Of a DNA stretch of 64,000 nucleotides, positions 11,701-21,787 are shown one piece after another; positions within the stretch are counted from its first letter, which is position 1; each line of letters starts with the position of its first letter. The notes under the pieces are model-generated. The model was not told the origin of the DNA and searched no databases. It saw nothing but the letters and a program-made list of their open reading frames with translations. This DNA is from Lumbricus rubellus. Taxonomy: Eukaryota; Annelida; Clitellata; Crassiclitellata; Lumbricidae. The stretch spans positions 31,186,862-31,250,861 of the forward strand of contig OX243817.1 of NCBI GenBank assembly GCA_945859605.1. The letters are read 5' to 3'. The position numbers and the translations under genes are program-made.

Positions 11701-14700
11701 AAATTTTGTGTTTCCGCCCCACCAGCCCCCATCAGCACCAGCTATGGGGCGGAGTGTCCCAACCAGACTCCAGACAGCCCCTACCTCTATGGGGTATCCG
11801 GCGTTGACGCAGCTCGGAAAGCTTCGGCTTTCCCGCCCTTGCCACTGCCCACTACCCTCCCTCTCAATCCCATCCGGTTTCACGCTCTTTCCACCCCACC
11901 TCACCCCATTCTAGACCTATTCCATCCAGCCCCACCCCTATCCATCCACGCCTGCCCCGCCCTAACATGCTTCCATCGCTCTGATGTCCCCCCAGTGTTA
12001 TCCAGTAAATTTAGGTTTGTGACTACTAACACCAGCCGCCATCCCCACCACGCTACCACCCCCACCCACCCCACCACCACCCCACCACTACCCCACCACA
12101 CCCCACCTCACCAGTCGCCACCTAACTTGCTCCCACTCCACGGAGTCCCCATCCTCTCCTCTGAAGTAACCGGCGCTACCAATGAAATTTCGAGGTAGAA
12201 GTTTTGGTTCACCCAGAAACCCAGCGCCCACCCCATCTCTGGTCGGCGGGGTGTGTCCTTGTGGGCGCGAGGTCGCCGTGGGGGCACTCGGTCTAGCTGT
12301 CAGCTTCGGATTAGATGTGAACCTAAGTCGAAGATGTGGAAACATTGATATTTGTGTTATTTTCCAGCCGCCCACCGCCACCCCCCCAACATTGACAGGG
12401 TAAAGCCCAGTACCTCCACTGGATGGCCCTGGCGGCCCTCTGCTCAGGTGCAAGGTTTCAGGTAAATAGCAGTGAAACTGTGGGCGTACATTCTGGAAAG
12501 CACACATACATACACTGTCACATTCACCTTTATATGCATAGATAAAGTTCATCTTTCCTGCCGTTGTTGCGAAAACGCAACGTCCTGAAACTAGGCCACA
12601 ACAAATAATTTAAATGAAATTGCACTCTCAGAAATCTATTGGCATCATTTTGATGATATACTATCAGCTGCAGCTTGATACGGTGGCTATTTCTCATAGC
12701 GGCGGTAAATGGGTTAACGGCACATGATTTTGAAACGCGGCCAAGAATGTTTAGTTTTAGCTACTGACGCCATTACGTAAGGGTTATAAATAGTTTTTGT
12801 GCACAAGATCTACACAGATGCGGGTGACGTGTGCGCAAAGCGGTTAGATTGACCAATGAGAGGGTTTCCCGCTAGTCCCGTGAGAGTTCGGGTGAAGGAA
12901 GGAGGAATGGCCGTTACAGGAAAGAAACCTTTTATTTGTGGTGATAAATGTCGTCTTTGTGGCGAGAGAGTTGATTTGGAAGGAGAATTCTCCAAATTGC
13001 GGATGCTTCGTGATACCCGCTGTAGCTGTAACGTGGCCGAGAGTCGTCTTTGTGGCGAGGTTAAGATTTTACCGAACTGGAACTGTCATGTGATTCAGAC
13101 GGTGACCGCTTTCTTGTAACAAGAACATTTCAACTGGTGTCGGAAGCTGTCTGAATGTCTCATAATTGAAGGGAAGTATCCACTTGGTGTAAAAGTTTAC
13201 CTAGCTGTGGAGATTGAAATTAATAGTAGAAATTGATTTAATTTGTGTTACCTACTGGAATAACACCGCACTATTACGAGACGTCATGTTGATTTACTTA
13301 GGGCTTAGGCCCTAATGTTATAATTTGGGACCGCCGTTCGGAGTTTTGCCGATTTATTATCTGGCGAATAGGTTAGAAACCAAAGCGAAAAGCGAGGCCT
13401 CTTAATTAATGCGAACAATAGCTTGTAGGCTGAACTCTGTTTCGTAGATTAATACTTAATTGTGGACTAGAGAAATTAAGCCAGTTTGTGAATTAAGATT
13501 CAAGTTGTTTAGAATTTATGTTGAGAGATTTCACTTGATTCTGTGAATGCAAATAGTTGAAGTTAACAATTTGTGATTAAATATTAAATCTTGAAATATT
13601 GAAAAGAATAATCAGAATTGTTCTTGAAATAAATCATAATGTATGAAACTGGTCCAGAAGGAGGAGGAAATGGTGAGAAGAGTGAATTGAGAAAAGACTT
13701 ATCTTTTGCGGCTGGATTAGCTCAGATAACAGAAGCCTTTAAGAAAATGCAGATTAGTGAGAAGAATCCGGAAGAGAAGTGGGAAGCTGGTGCAGTTTGT
13801 CAGTCTACATTTAAGAAGTGCCAGAAAAAGAATGAGAGGTTGGAAGAAGAGAACAGAATCTTGAGAGAGCTTCTGATGATAGATAGGGGACCCAGCAAAC
13901 CTGTTGAGTGGGGGGCATTAGCCCAGATAAGTACCCGCAAGGTGCTGTCGTCGCCGACCAAACGACCGTGGGGCTATGTCCAGCCTTCACTCGACCTGAT
14001 CCTGGTGTTACACGTGATGAGGATTCCTATCTTGAAACGGAAGCAGCTGCTCAAGCTGTGACCAGAACCATATATGAGAAAGAAACATTCCTGGAATCAA
14101 GAGCTGAAGAAAGATTGTCCGAAGATTGGGAGCGGTATCGATCCCCTCAACAGTTAGCGAGCTCGCGGGCGGTCCAGTCCGAAACTCTTGGTAAGGAAGA
14201 ACTGGTGACGAGAGTAGGCGGCCGTCTTGCGAGTGTCCCCGACGCTACAATCTAATCTAGTCTCACAAAACAATTTTAAAGCGCTTCTCACAGCTGAGCT
14301 ATTCATAAACGCTTTCAGCGTGACAGGCCCACGAAAAGAGAAAAGATGCATGTAATCCTACAATAATATTACAATATGGAATTTAAACAAATTTGGACAA
14401 CGTTGAGATGACATTTATTGAAGTCTTAAGCCATGTCTTTCAGCAATGAAATTATGAAAAGTTTTGTTGAGATCACAGCCTTAAATGTTTTCATTACAGT
14501 GTGCAAATTTACAAAATTAAAAACATTGAGGGGAAACTTTGAAGTCTTAAACTAAGGATATTAGCACTAAAATGATACGCAGTTTTCGTTAAAATGACAG
14601 CTTCAAATGCTACCAATGCCGTGTGGAAATTTAAAAAGGTTCGACATCGGGGGACACTTTGAAGTTTTAGACCAGGACCTTTCGCCCGGAAATGATGAGC

Positions 14701-17700
14701 AATTTTGTTAAAATTGCAGCCTAAAATGCTACCAAAGTAGTGTGGAAATTCAATGCATTTTGACATTGGTGGGAGGGGGCACATTTGAAGTCTTAAACAG
14801 AGGCGTAGCGACCGCCCTCCGTACCCTCCGACCGAAGGAGGCCACCGGCAAGAAAGGGGCCCCTAAAAGTGCCAAAAATTAAATGAAATTAATGACTAAA
14901 AATCAATAAAACAGGTAATCAAATTTGTGAACGGCGAGTATGAAATTTCCCCGAGCTTTTGGCCAAAAAAGGTCATCAACTTTTTCGGACGGCGAATTGA
15001 TGAAATTTTTCCGACATTTTGGCCGGTTGACTAAAAAAAGAGTCGTCAGAAATTTCGGACATTATGCTCGAAGCCTCGGAGGGGGCCACGTTCGTTGTTG
15101 CTAAGGCCTTGGTCTTAAACAAGGACTATTAGAAATAGAATGAAGAGCAACTTCGTTGATATGGCAGCCTGAATGGCTACCATTGCAGTGAGAAAATTGA
15201 AAATTTCTCGACATTTGAAAAGGGTACCGTACATCTAATTGCCTAAACACCTATTTAGCTCGGCGCTTCGCGCCTCGGCGATCGTCCTACTGCCGCTCGT
15301 CTGTCCCCCACCCCAAGTTCGGACCAGGTCTTTCGCCTATGCGCAGTATTCCAATATTGACCAGAGTAGCAGGCACTGACACTATATTATAGAAGCCTAC
15401 ACGAATGCCTTTGTATATAGAGCAACATCGTTGCACAGATTCTGGTATCATGTGGTCTGATTAATTATGGATCCAATCATCCTACAGTTTAACAGGGCAC
15501 CAAAATACACATGGTCGATGCTAGATGCATGTCATGATAATTAATTTTATAATCAAAATAAAAGAAGTAGATTTGTGTATGTTGGCATGTATAGAAGTTG
15601 GGTATAGGTACGAAACAAACCTCTGCTAGTCCGATTTTGCAGTTGAATCACGACATGTCGAATTTCCTCAATTTTCGACTTCATCTCCTGTGCAACCCGG
15701 GTTTCGTTCCCGTGCTGTTTAAACATGTCTTGTCTAATTTCTTCCATTTTCGACTTCATATCCTGTGCAACCCGGGTTTCGTTCCCGTGCTGTTTAAACA
15801 TGTGTTGTCTAATTTCTTCCATTTTCGACTTCATCTCCTGTGCAACCCGGGTTTCGTTCCCGTGCTGTTTAAACATGTCTTGTCTAATTTCTTCCATTTT
15901 CGACTTCATCTCCTGTGCAACCCGTGTTTCGTTCCCGTGCTGTTTAAACATCCCTTGTCTAATTTCTTCCATTTTCGACTTCATCTCCTGTGCAACCCGG
16001 GTTTCGTTCCCGTGCTGTTTAAACATGTCTTGTCTAATTTCTTCCATTTTCGACTTCATATCCTGTGCAACCCGGGTTTCGTTCCCGTGCTGTTTAAACA
16101 TGTGTTGTCTAATTTCTTCCATTTTCGACTTCATCTCCTGTGCAACCCGGGTTTCGTTCCCGTGCTGTTTAAACATGTCTTGTCTAATTTCTTCCATTTT
16201 CGACTTCATCTCCTGTGCAACCCGTGTTTCGTTCCCGTGCTGTTTAAACATCCCTTGTCTAATTTCTTCCATTTTCGACTTCATCTCCTGTGCAACCCGT
16301 GTTTCGTTGCCGTGTTGTCTAAACATGTCTTGTCGAATTTCTTCGATTTTCGATTTCATCTCCTGTGCAATTCGCGTTTCGTTGCCGTGTTGCCTAAAGA
16401 TGTCTTGTCGAATTCCTTCGATTTTCGATTTCATCTCCTGTGCAACCCTGGTTTCGTTCCCGTGTTGTCTAAACATGTCTTGTCGAATTTCTTCGATTTT
16501 CGATTTCATCTCCTGTGCAATTCGCGTTTCGTTGCCGTGTTGCCTAAAGATGTCTTGTCGAATTCCTTCGATTTTCGATTTCATATCCTGTGCAACCCTG
16601 GTTTCGTTACCGTGTTGTCTAAACATGTCTTGTCGAATTTCTTCCATTTTCGACTTTATCTCCTGTGCAACCCGGGTTTCGTTCCCGTGTTGTTTAAACA
16701 TGTGTTGTCTAATTTCTTCCATTTTCGACTTCATATCCTGTGCAACCCGGGTTTCGTTCCCGTGCTGTTTAAACATGTGTTGTCTAATTTCTTCCATTTT
16801 CGACTTCATATCCTGTGCAACCCGGGTTTCGTTCCCGTGCTGTTTAAACATGTGTTGTCTAATTTCTTCCATTTTCGACTTCATCTCCTGTGCAACCCGG
16901 GTTTCGTTCCCGTGCTGTTTAAACATGTCTTGTCTAATTTCTTCCATTTTCGACTTCATCTCCTGTGCAACCCGTGTTTCGTTCCCGTGCTGTTTAAACA
17001 TCCCTTGTCTAATTTCTTCCATTTTCGACTTCATCTCCTGTGCAACCCGTGTTTCGTTGCCGTGTTGTCTAAACATGTCTTGTCGAATTTCTTCGATTTT
17101 CGATTTCATCTCCTGTGCAATTCGCGTTTCGTTGCCGTGTTGCCTAAAGATGTCTTGTCGAATTCCTTCGATTTTCGATTTCATCTCCTGTGCAACCCTG
17201 GTTTCGTTCCCGTGTTGTCTAAACATGTCTTGTCTAATTTCTTCCATTTTCGACTTCATCTCCTGTGCAACCTTGGTTTCGTTCCCGTGTTGTCTAAACA
17301 TGTCTTGTCTAATTTCTTCCATTTTCGACTTCATCTCCTGTGCAACCCGTGTTTCGTTGCCGTGTTGTCTAAACATGTGTTGTCTAATTTCTTCCATTTT
17401 CGACTTCATCTCCTGTGCAACCCGTGTTTCGTTGCCGTGTTGTCTAAACATGTCTTGTCGAATTTCTTCGATTTTCGATTTCATCTCCTGTGCAATTTGC
17501 GTTTCGTTGCCGTGTTGCCTAAAGATGTCTTGTCGAATTCCTTCGATTTTCGATTTCATCTCCTGTGCAACCTGAGTTTCGTTGCCGTGTTGTCTAAACA
17601 TGTCTTGTCGAATTTCTTCCATTTTCGATTTCATCTCCTGTGCAACCCGTGTTCCGTTGTCGTTTTGACGAAGAATTTCTTGTCGAATTTCTTCCATTGC

Positions 17701-18057
17701 GGACTTAAGTTCCTGTATGGCCTGTGTATCATTGCAATTTTGTTGCTTCAGAAGAACTTCTCGAAACTCTTCATTTTCGGACTTTAGCTCATGCACAGCC
17801 TGCGTGTAGTTGCCATTTCGTAATTGAAGCACGATATGTCTAATTTCTTGTATTTCCGACTTCATCTCCAGCATTGCCTGCGTTTGTTCTTGAATTGCAG
17901 TTTGCTGTAATTTCAGTAAAGTTGTAATATCCATCTCGGACTTCATATCTTCAAACAGGTCACACTTAGACGTTGCATCATTTCTGTCCAAAAAAGTGGA
18001 CTGGCACTTTGCAACAATTGCGCAATTCATCAAAAGTAGAAGTGTGACGCTCACCAT
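5766..18057 (-). CDS. CTL-2: secreted C-type lectin with giant N-glycosylated repeat stalk
   Basis: Predicted join of 15621-18057 (exon 1), 6460-6645 (exon 2) and 5766-6049 (exon 3), giving 968 residues. The start at 18055-18057 is chosen because MVSVTLLLLMNCAIVAKCQ aligns with the paralog signal peptides; an in-frame ATG 25 codons upstream lacks that support. Residues of about 45-810 form a helical stalk. It has a few diverged units, then about 26 near-identical 25-residue units (core EMKSKMEEIRQDMFRQHGNE), each with an NET sequon. Residues 813-968 form a long-form CTLD with EPN in exon 3 and NWND before the penultimate cysteine, so calcium-dependent mannose-type binding is expected from family knowledge. 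Splice sites are AGAG|GTTTG, GCAG|AG, A|GTAAGT and CTAG|AA. Intron 1 (about 9 kb) is filled with transposons, so the exon 1 to exon 2 link is inference from order, phase and homology. Confidence 0.72.
7011..7352. repeat. Perfect 171-bp tandem duplication inside Helitron 1
   Basis: Two units, 7011-7181 and 7182-7352, look the same base for base on reading. They also pair with an inverted, more diverged copy at about 6785-6960, giving a hairpin-forming region. Confidence 0.85.
7441..7855. repeat. Purine-only G-rich repeat (GGGAGGGG)
   Basis: About 400 bp of almost pure G/A on the plus strand, dense in GGGA and GGGG runs. Long open frames here are artefacts of composition. A cleaner version of the same kind of repeat sits at the same place in Helitron 2. 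Confidence 0.85.
7978..8490. mobile_element. hAT-like MITE with 8-bp target duplication
   Basis: The ends are CACGGCCGGATTTA and the inverse of CAGGGCCGGATTTGA. The flanking 8-bp duplication GTCACAGG is perfect (7970-7977 and 8491-8498). An 8-bp duplication and CAGGG ends are typical of hAT elements. At 8316-8330 lies GGTTGGGAACCACTG, a second hAT-type terminus, so an older element is probably nested here. Confidence 0.82.
8500..8770. repeat. Diverged satellite, left part (about 125-bp unit)
   Basis: Contains motifs such as GAAGTCTTAAACC, ATGAGCAATTTTGT and CATTGCAGTGTGG in the same order as the array at 14385-15230. About two units are left here. The two parts look like one array split by the insertions between them. 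Confidence 0.6.
8825..9285. mobile_element. MITE nested in the TTAA element
   Basis: The ends are GCCGGTGTCACGAAA and the inverse of GCCGGTGTCATGAAA, each followed by a run like TATCCCCC. The interior has palindromic ATCCGGGGGGATA blocks at 9180-9260. It is non-coding. Confidence 0.6.
9751..11637. mobile_element. DNA transposon remnant with perfect 37-bp TIRs and subterminal repeats
   Basis: 9751-9787 and 11601-11637 are perfect inverted copies beginning ATATCGACTGTATAGAGGAC. Short repeats of the form ACAAATGTCGTATGTCC lie close to both ends in both orientations (for example 9850-9980 and 11350-11405), as expected for subterminal transposase-binding sites. No transposase is recognisable; the interior is AT-rich. 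Confidence 0.7.
11690..12480. repeat. C-rich repeat region (CCACCCC)
   Basis: A strand-asymmetric stretch of CCACCCC/CCCCAC with a similar stretch at 25900-26190. The two also share a GTTTCAGGT(A/G)AAT block near their ends, suggesting one dispersed element family. Open frames here are compositional. Confidence 0.5.
12724..13131 (+). mobile_element. Probable solo/5' LTR of an LTR retroelement
   Basis: The segment has a TATA-like GGTTATAAATAG, then a G-rich leader, and ends ...CATTTCA directly before ACTGGTGTCGGAAGC. TGGTGTCGGAAG looks like a retroelement primer-binding region. The left LTR edge is a guess, because no second LTR is present. Confidence 0.35.
13639..14255 (+). pseudogene. Gag-like fragment of an LTR retroelement, frameshifted
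   Basis: An open frame from 13639 encodes a charged, helical protein with a leucine-zipper-like segment (KKNERLEEENRILRELLM). Another frame continues from about 13908-14255, so a frameshift joins them. Position about 500 bp after a primer-site-like sequence suggests a gag start. No nucleocapsid knuckle, protease or polymerase follows; the element breaks off near 14260. This could also be an unrelated small gene. Confidence 0.4.
14385..15230. repeat. Diverged satellite, right part (about 125-bp unit)
   Basis: About four imperfect units with the ordered motifs GAAGTCTTAAAC, AATGATGAGCAATTTTGTT, GCCTAAAATGCTACC and GTGTGGAAATT. The array is interrupted by the hAT MITE at 14799-15112 and continues after it. 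Same family as 8500-8770. Confidence 0.7.
14799..15112. mobile_element. hAT-like MITE inserted in the satellite
   Basis: It is flanked by the 8-bp duplication TCTTAAAC (14791-14798, 15113-15120). The ends AGAGGCGTAGCGAC and the inverse of CAAGGCCTTAGCAAC are weak inverted repeats. The inside has GTCGTCAGAAATTTCGG-type motifs also found in the MITE at 62575-62828. Confidence 0.65.
15655..17900 (-). repeat. 75-bp coding tandem array in exon 1 of CTL-2
   Basis: About 26 units of exactly 75 bp (25 codons), plus three or four diverged units at the signal-peptide side. The array keeps the reading frame throughout. It also shows higher-order copies: 15721-15999 matches 16021-16299, and about 16111-16480 matches 16861-17230. 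Every recent unit carries an NET sequon. Confidence 0.95.
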
Positions 18058-18145
18058 TGTGATGTGTAGGCTAAAGATTGAAAATTGATGTTTTTTGTCT
18101 ATCCCCAGTTTGTCCGATCGATGGCATCTCATTGTAGGCTAGCGA

Positions 18146-18155
18146 TTATTTATAC
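18146..18155 (-). promoter_or_regulatory. TATA box of CTL-2
   Basis: Reads GTATAAATAA on the minus strand, about 90-100 bp upstream of the chosen ATG and preceded by GCAGCAGC, as in CTL-1. Its position supports the downstream ATG at 18057. Confidence 0.6.
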
Positions 18156-18674
18156 GCTGCTGCCGATGGTCATTAAGAGCAACGTTGAACTTATCAAAAT
18201 AAATTATGTAAGGACACATGATCAACAATAACAACACAGCTACCAATGCCACCATGAAAGTATTTAATTTCAGATGAACGCACAACATACATGTAACTCT
18301 AGGCTGTAAGGTCATGCTGTAAACCTATAGTACAAACTCATTCAGTCACAGATTTCTGATGACATCAATGACATGCACGTAACTATTTTGTCGCTAGATG
18401 TCAGCTAAACGAGACTAGTAGTCACGGTCTAAGGATGAAACAGAAAATTAATGTCGTAGGCCTTATAATTACCGCTAGTAGAGGTGTCATTTTCTGCTAT
18501 TAGATTAATTTGACATTTTTATTGTCACAGCGATTTTAAAAATCAAATTCGCCAAAATTTACTTTAAATGCAGATGTTTCTATGAATTTAACATTGAGTA
18601 GATTATTGTTTTCACGGCTATTTGTGAAATATGCCTCAACCTTTATTTTATCTGTTGCATTTTATTGTCCAAAA

Positions 18675-20029
18675 TGTCCACTCCGTTACTGTCCTTTTCA
18701 CACTTTCGCCACAATGTCATTAAAAAATTGTGACCACAAAAGATAGTTTTCCCAAAACTTAATGTTCCTCATTTACAAAATTGAAAGGACTTTCATTTAA
18801 TAAGTTTGTCATTGAATGAAACAATACTTATTACGGGTGAAAAAAATATTTTTAGCTGTCACCGGAAATACTGTCCACTCCGTTACCGCACATAAATCCG
18901 TGTGCTACTACATAATTATCAGCAACTAGGCACGCTGCAGATCAGTCAAACCATTTAGTCATGCCTCTGTTCATGTATAGGCCTACTGGTCTTTACATAA
19001 TGACTTTTCGAAGTTAATCCGCAATAATATGTGTCAAAAGGTGTCACCTGCGAATGATACGTTTAATAGGTGTCTACTCCGTTACCAATAATTAGTATAG
19101 ATTAAAGATGCTCAGGTATGCATCCTTTACCAGTCTTCATCTCCATAGTGAACAAACTTGATATGTAGAAAAATTTTGTCCTAAACGTGGGCAATTACAA
19201 AATGAGTGTTATATTATTTTTAAATTGTCCACTCTGTTACCTTCCACTCCGTTACATATGGTGCCTATTTATGCGTTCGGAAAGGGTAACGGAGTGGACT
19301 TTTAGAAGTAACGGAGTGGACGTTTATTCGAATTACGGTAGATAATAGAAATATAATCACATAATATGTGCTTACTCTTTTGTTTGTTAAGATGGAAATA
19401 CTTTCCCTCATGAATTTTCAAAACTATACATGCCTAAAACATGACCATTGAGTTTTATGAACTGATATTATTGAGCAAAATTGGCAGTAACGGAGTGGAC
19501 ATTTCTTTTGGCATAAAGGAATGCCGTATTGCATGTTACTGAGTAGTTTACTAAAACAATATTAGCTAAGTGGTACATTGAAGATCAGGTTAACATGCAA
19601 TTATTTGATAATGACTTAGGCTTTCAATAAAATTTATGGAGAAGCAAATTTGGTAACGGAGTGGACATTTTTTGGGTGTCTTGAAATTCTTGAATGTTTT
19701 AAAATTATCTTAACAGATATTTTTCTACTCTGTTTTGTATGGTGATAGAAATACATTTGCATTCATGTATATTCAAACCTATACGTGTTTGAAACATTTC
19801 CACTAAGTTTTGTGAACTTGTATTTTTGAGTAAAATTGACCGTAACGGAGTAGACAATTTTGTGGACTTAAAAAATATCCGCAGAGCGTGTTACTAAGTT
19901 GATAATACAAGTTTACTGAAATTCTAGACAAATGATACAATGGGGTTAAGATTAACATGCAGTTTTTTGACGTTGCTTTAGTTTTTCAATAAAATTTATG
20001 AATAAGAAAGTTGGGTAACGGAGTGGACA
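18675..20029. repeat. Inverted array of an 11-copy 15-bp box (TGTCCACTCCGTTAC)
   Basis: Five copies in plus orientation start at 18675, 18872, 19071, 19226 and 19241. Six in minus orientation start at 19286, 19308, 19487, 19653, 19842 and 20015. Apart from the central pairs, spacing is about 165-200 bp. The AT-rich filler is itself repeated: 19590-19670 resembles 19953-20032. The whole is roughly symmetric around 19270. No gene is visible. It may be a DNA transposon with subterminal repeats or a satellite. Confidence 0.8.
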
Positions 20030-21499
20030 TTGCTGCTTTGGTGCTGTCAAACATTTTGCGAAAAAAATATTAAACTAGAATATTAGTGCGCAACACCACC
20101 CATATTTCATAATGATATACATTGCTGATTAAAATAAGATAAAGAAATTATCGGTTTGAAAGACAAAAAATTCATCCAACTCCAAAAGTCAATTTAATCT
20201 ATTAGCAGAAAATGACACAAAGATATAAATTTATATAAAACGATATGACACAGACTCAATCTACCACATAATGTATTATATTTGTTATTAAATTATAAGA
20301 TATGAATGTGAAAATATACTGAAACGGCTGTCATTGTCAAGCATTATTAAACAGGTACCGTAACTAATAAGATTATCTGCAACTAAACTCAAGTAGGCTA
20401 AGTAAGAGCATTTGTTTGTCCTTTTTTACTAAACACTTTTTATACAACAACAAGAACTGAGGGTCTTTGGTAAAGCACGAGTCAAGCCAATAAGGCCTAA
20501 TTTTGACGTAATACTTTGATGGATTGCGATAGGCCTTTAATCGCAAAGAACAAAGACTTTTATTTGAATCGTAATCAATATTATGATGTGCTATTTTCAC
20601 ACCGGGAGTGTTACTGGATGACCACAGTTGCAAGTGGTGCTACATAATGCCTTTGCGTTTCCAGCCGAATGAACTATTTACATGTAAACTCACTAATGGT
20701 TGTAAAACATGGCGAAGAAGATGAAGGTGGAACCGAAGATGAAATAAAGATGAATAAAACAGAAGAAATGCTTTTGCTTGGTGTACCTACTTGTTTTAAC
20801 TAAGAGAACTTGCTTCAGTGTTCGTTTCAATAGGTCCTACCGGTACAATGGTACATGCTTTCGTTAATACTTTGCTGCTTCTTATTATATGCTCAACTTG
20901 GGGCAAAATCAACACTGCTAAGTCAAATCTCAGTCAAAATTCTGCCTCATACGGCTTACCACATTGAATATAGGCAACGAAATGTTTACTTTACGTTACA
21001 CACTCACCATAAAGTAGGCCTTTGGTGGACAATGATGGTTAATGACGGTCGTTGAGTATGCAAGTTCAGTGAGTTGATACTCGACGATATTATTTATGAT
21101 GCCATTCGATCGAGTAGGCCTATTATAAGGGCTAGGCTTATAATGTATGGTGCAAAGTGAATACTTATAATAATTATGTTCAGATTACGCTGATGTGATG
21201 ATGGAGGAAGTGACACTGAAATGAGGGTTTGACTGATAGTCTTCGTTATCATTAGTAATCTCATGTTACAACCGATGAAGATATACTAAGTCTTATAACA
21301 TCAACTTGTTGGACTCCCAGTTTACATCCGTGTTCGTCGACCGAAACAAGTTTTTCTGTAATTGTAGTCTATGATCTAGGCTACATGTAAACATAATATT
21401 ATCGTGAGCTGAACGCACATTAAATTTTGTATGGAGGTATGGTAAGAAGAACTGGTTAGAATAATACGGCTATTATTATAGACCTCGAACTGAGAGCAT
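20030..21499. other. Intergenic, nothing recognised
   Basis: AT-rich sequence with scattered TAGGCCTA motifs and short frames (longest about 86 codons, 20373-20633 minus) that match no family I recognise and lack support as genes. Confidence 0.4.
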
Positions 21500-21649
21500 C
21501 AGTGGCGTAGCCAAGAATTTCTGATGGGGGTTTATGGTGGGATGCTTGTTTTTATCTATGTAATTGGACAAAATAATAACCCTTTAAAACCGTTTTTTCT
21601 AAGCCAATGGAAATTTTTAACCCACAAAACTCCCCTATCTACGCCAGTG
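21500..21649. mobile_element. Short hAT-like MITE
   Basis: The ends are CAGTGGCGTAG and the inverse of CACTGGCGTAG. The flanks GAGAGCAT and GAATGCAT match at six of eight positions, consistent with an aged 8-bp duplication. Confidence 0.6.
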
Positions 21650-21787
21650 GAATGCATATGACTACCGTACCGCAGACTGCGATTGGGACGATTCTTCTTT
21701 CTATAAGGATTCCTATTTTGAAGGAGTGGTTCTGAAATTCTAAGATTAGCGATGCCGAACGACTTATAATTATGCATAATTGCATTA

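Larger units (their letters stand above)
8811..12717. mobile_element. TTAA-flanked piggyBac-like element (no transposase seen)
   Basis: TTAA (8811-8814) is followed by CCCATTTACCGCC, and the right end reads GGCGGTAAATGGG then TTAA (12714-12717). Perfect 13-bp inverted ends starting CCC and a TTAA target site are the piggyBac signature. The 3.9-kb interior has no transposase frame and contains two further inverted-repeat elements (8825-9285 and 9751-11637) plus C-rich sequence. The motif TTGCGAAAACGCAACG occurs near both ends. Confidence 0.72.

Noticed and set aside
15655..17700. CRISPR array
   Set aside because: Units are head-to-tail with no unique spacers, lie in a coding exon, and the DNA is animal.
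15598..17787. Long open frames (729 and 616 codons) on the plus strand opposite CTL-2 exon 1
   Set aside because: The 75-bp repeat is a multiple of three and lacks stops in these frames, so they stay open by necessity. The minus frame has the signal peptide, sequons, splice donor and paralogs.
20373..20633. 86-codon minus-strand frame
   Set aside because: Matches no family I recognise and has no supporting signals.
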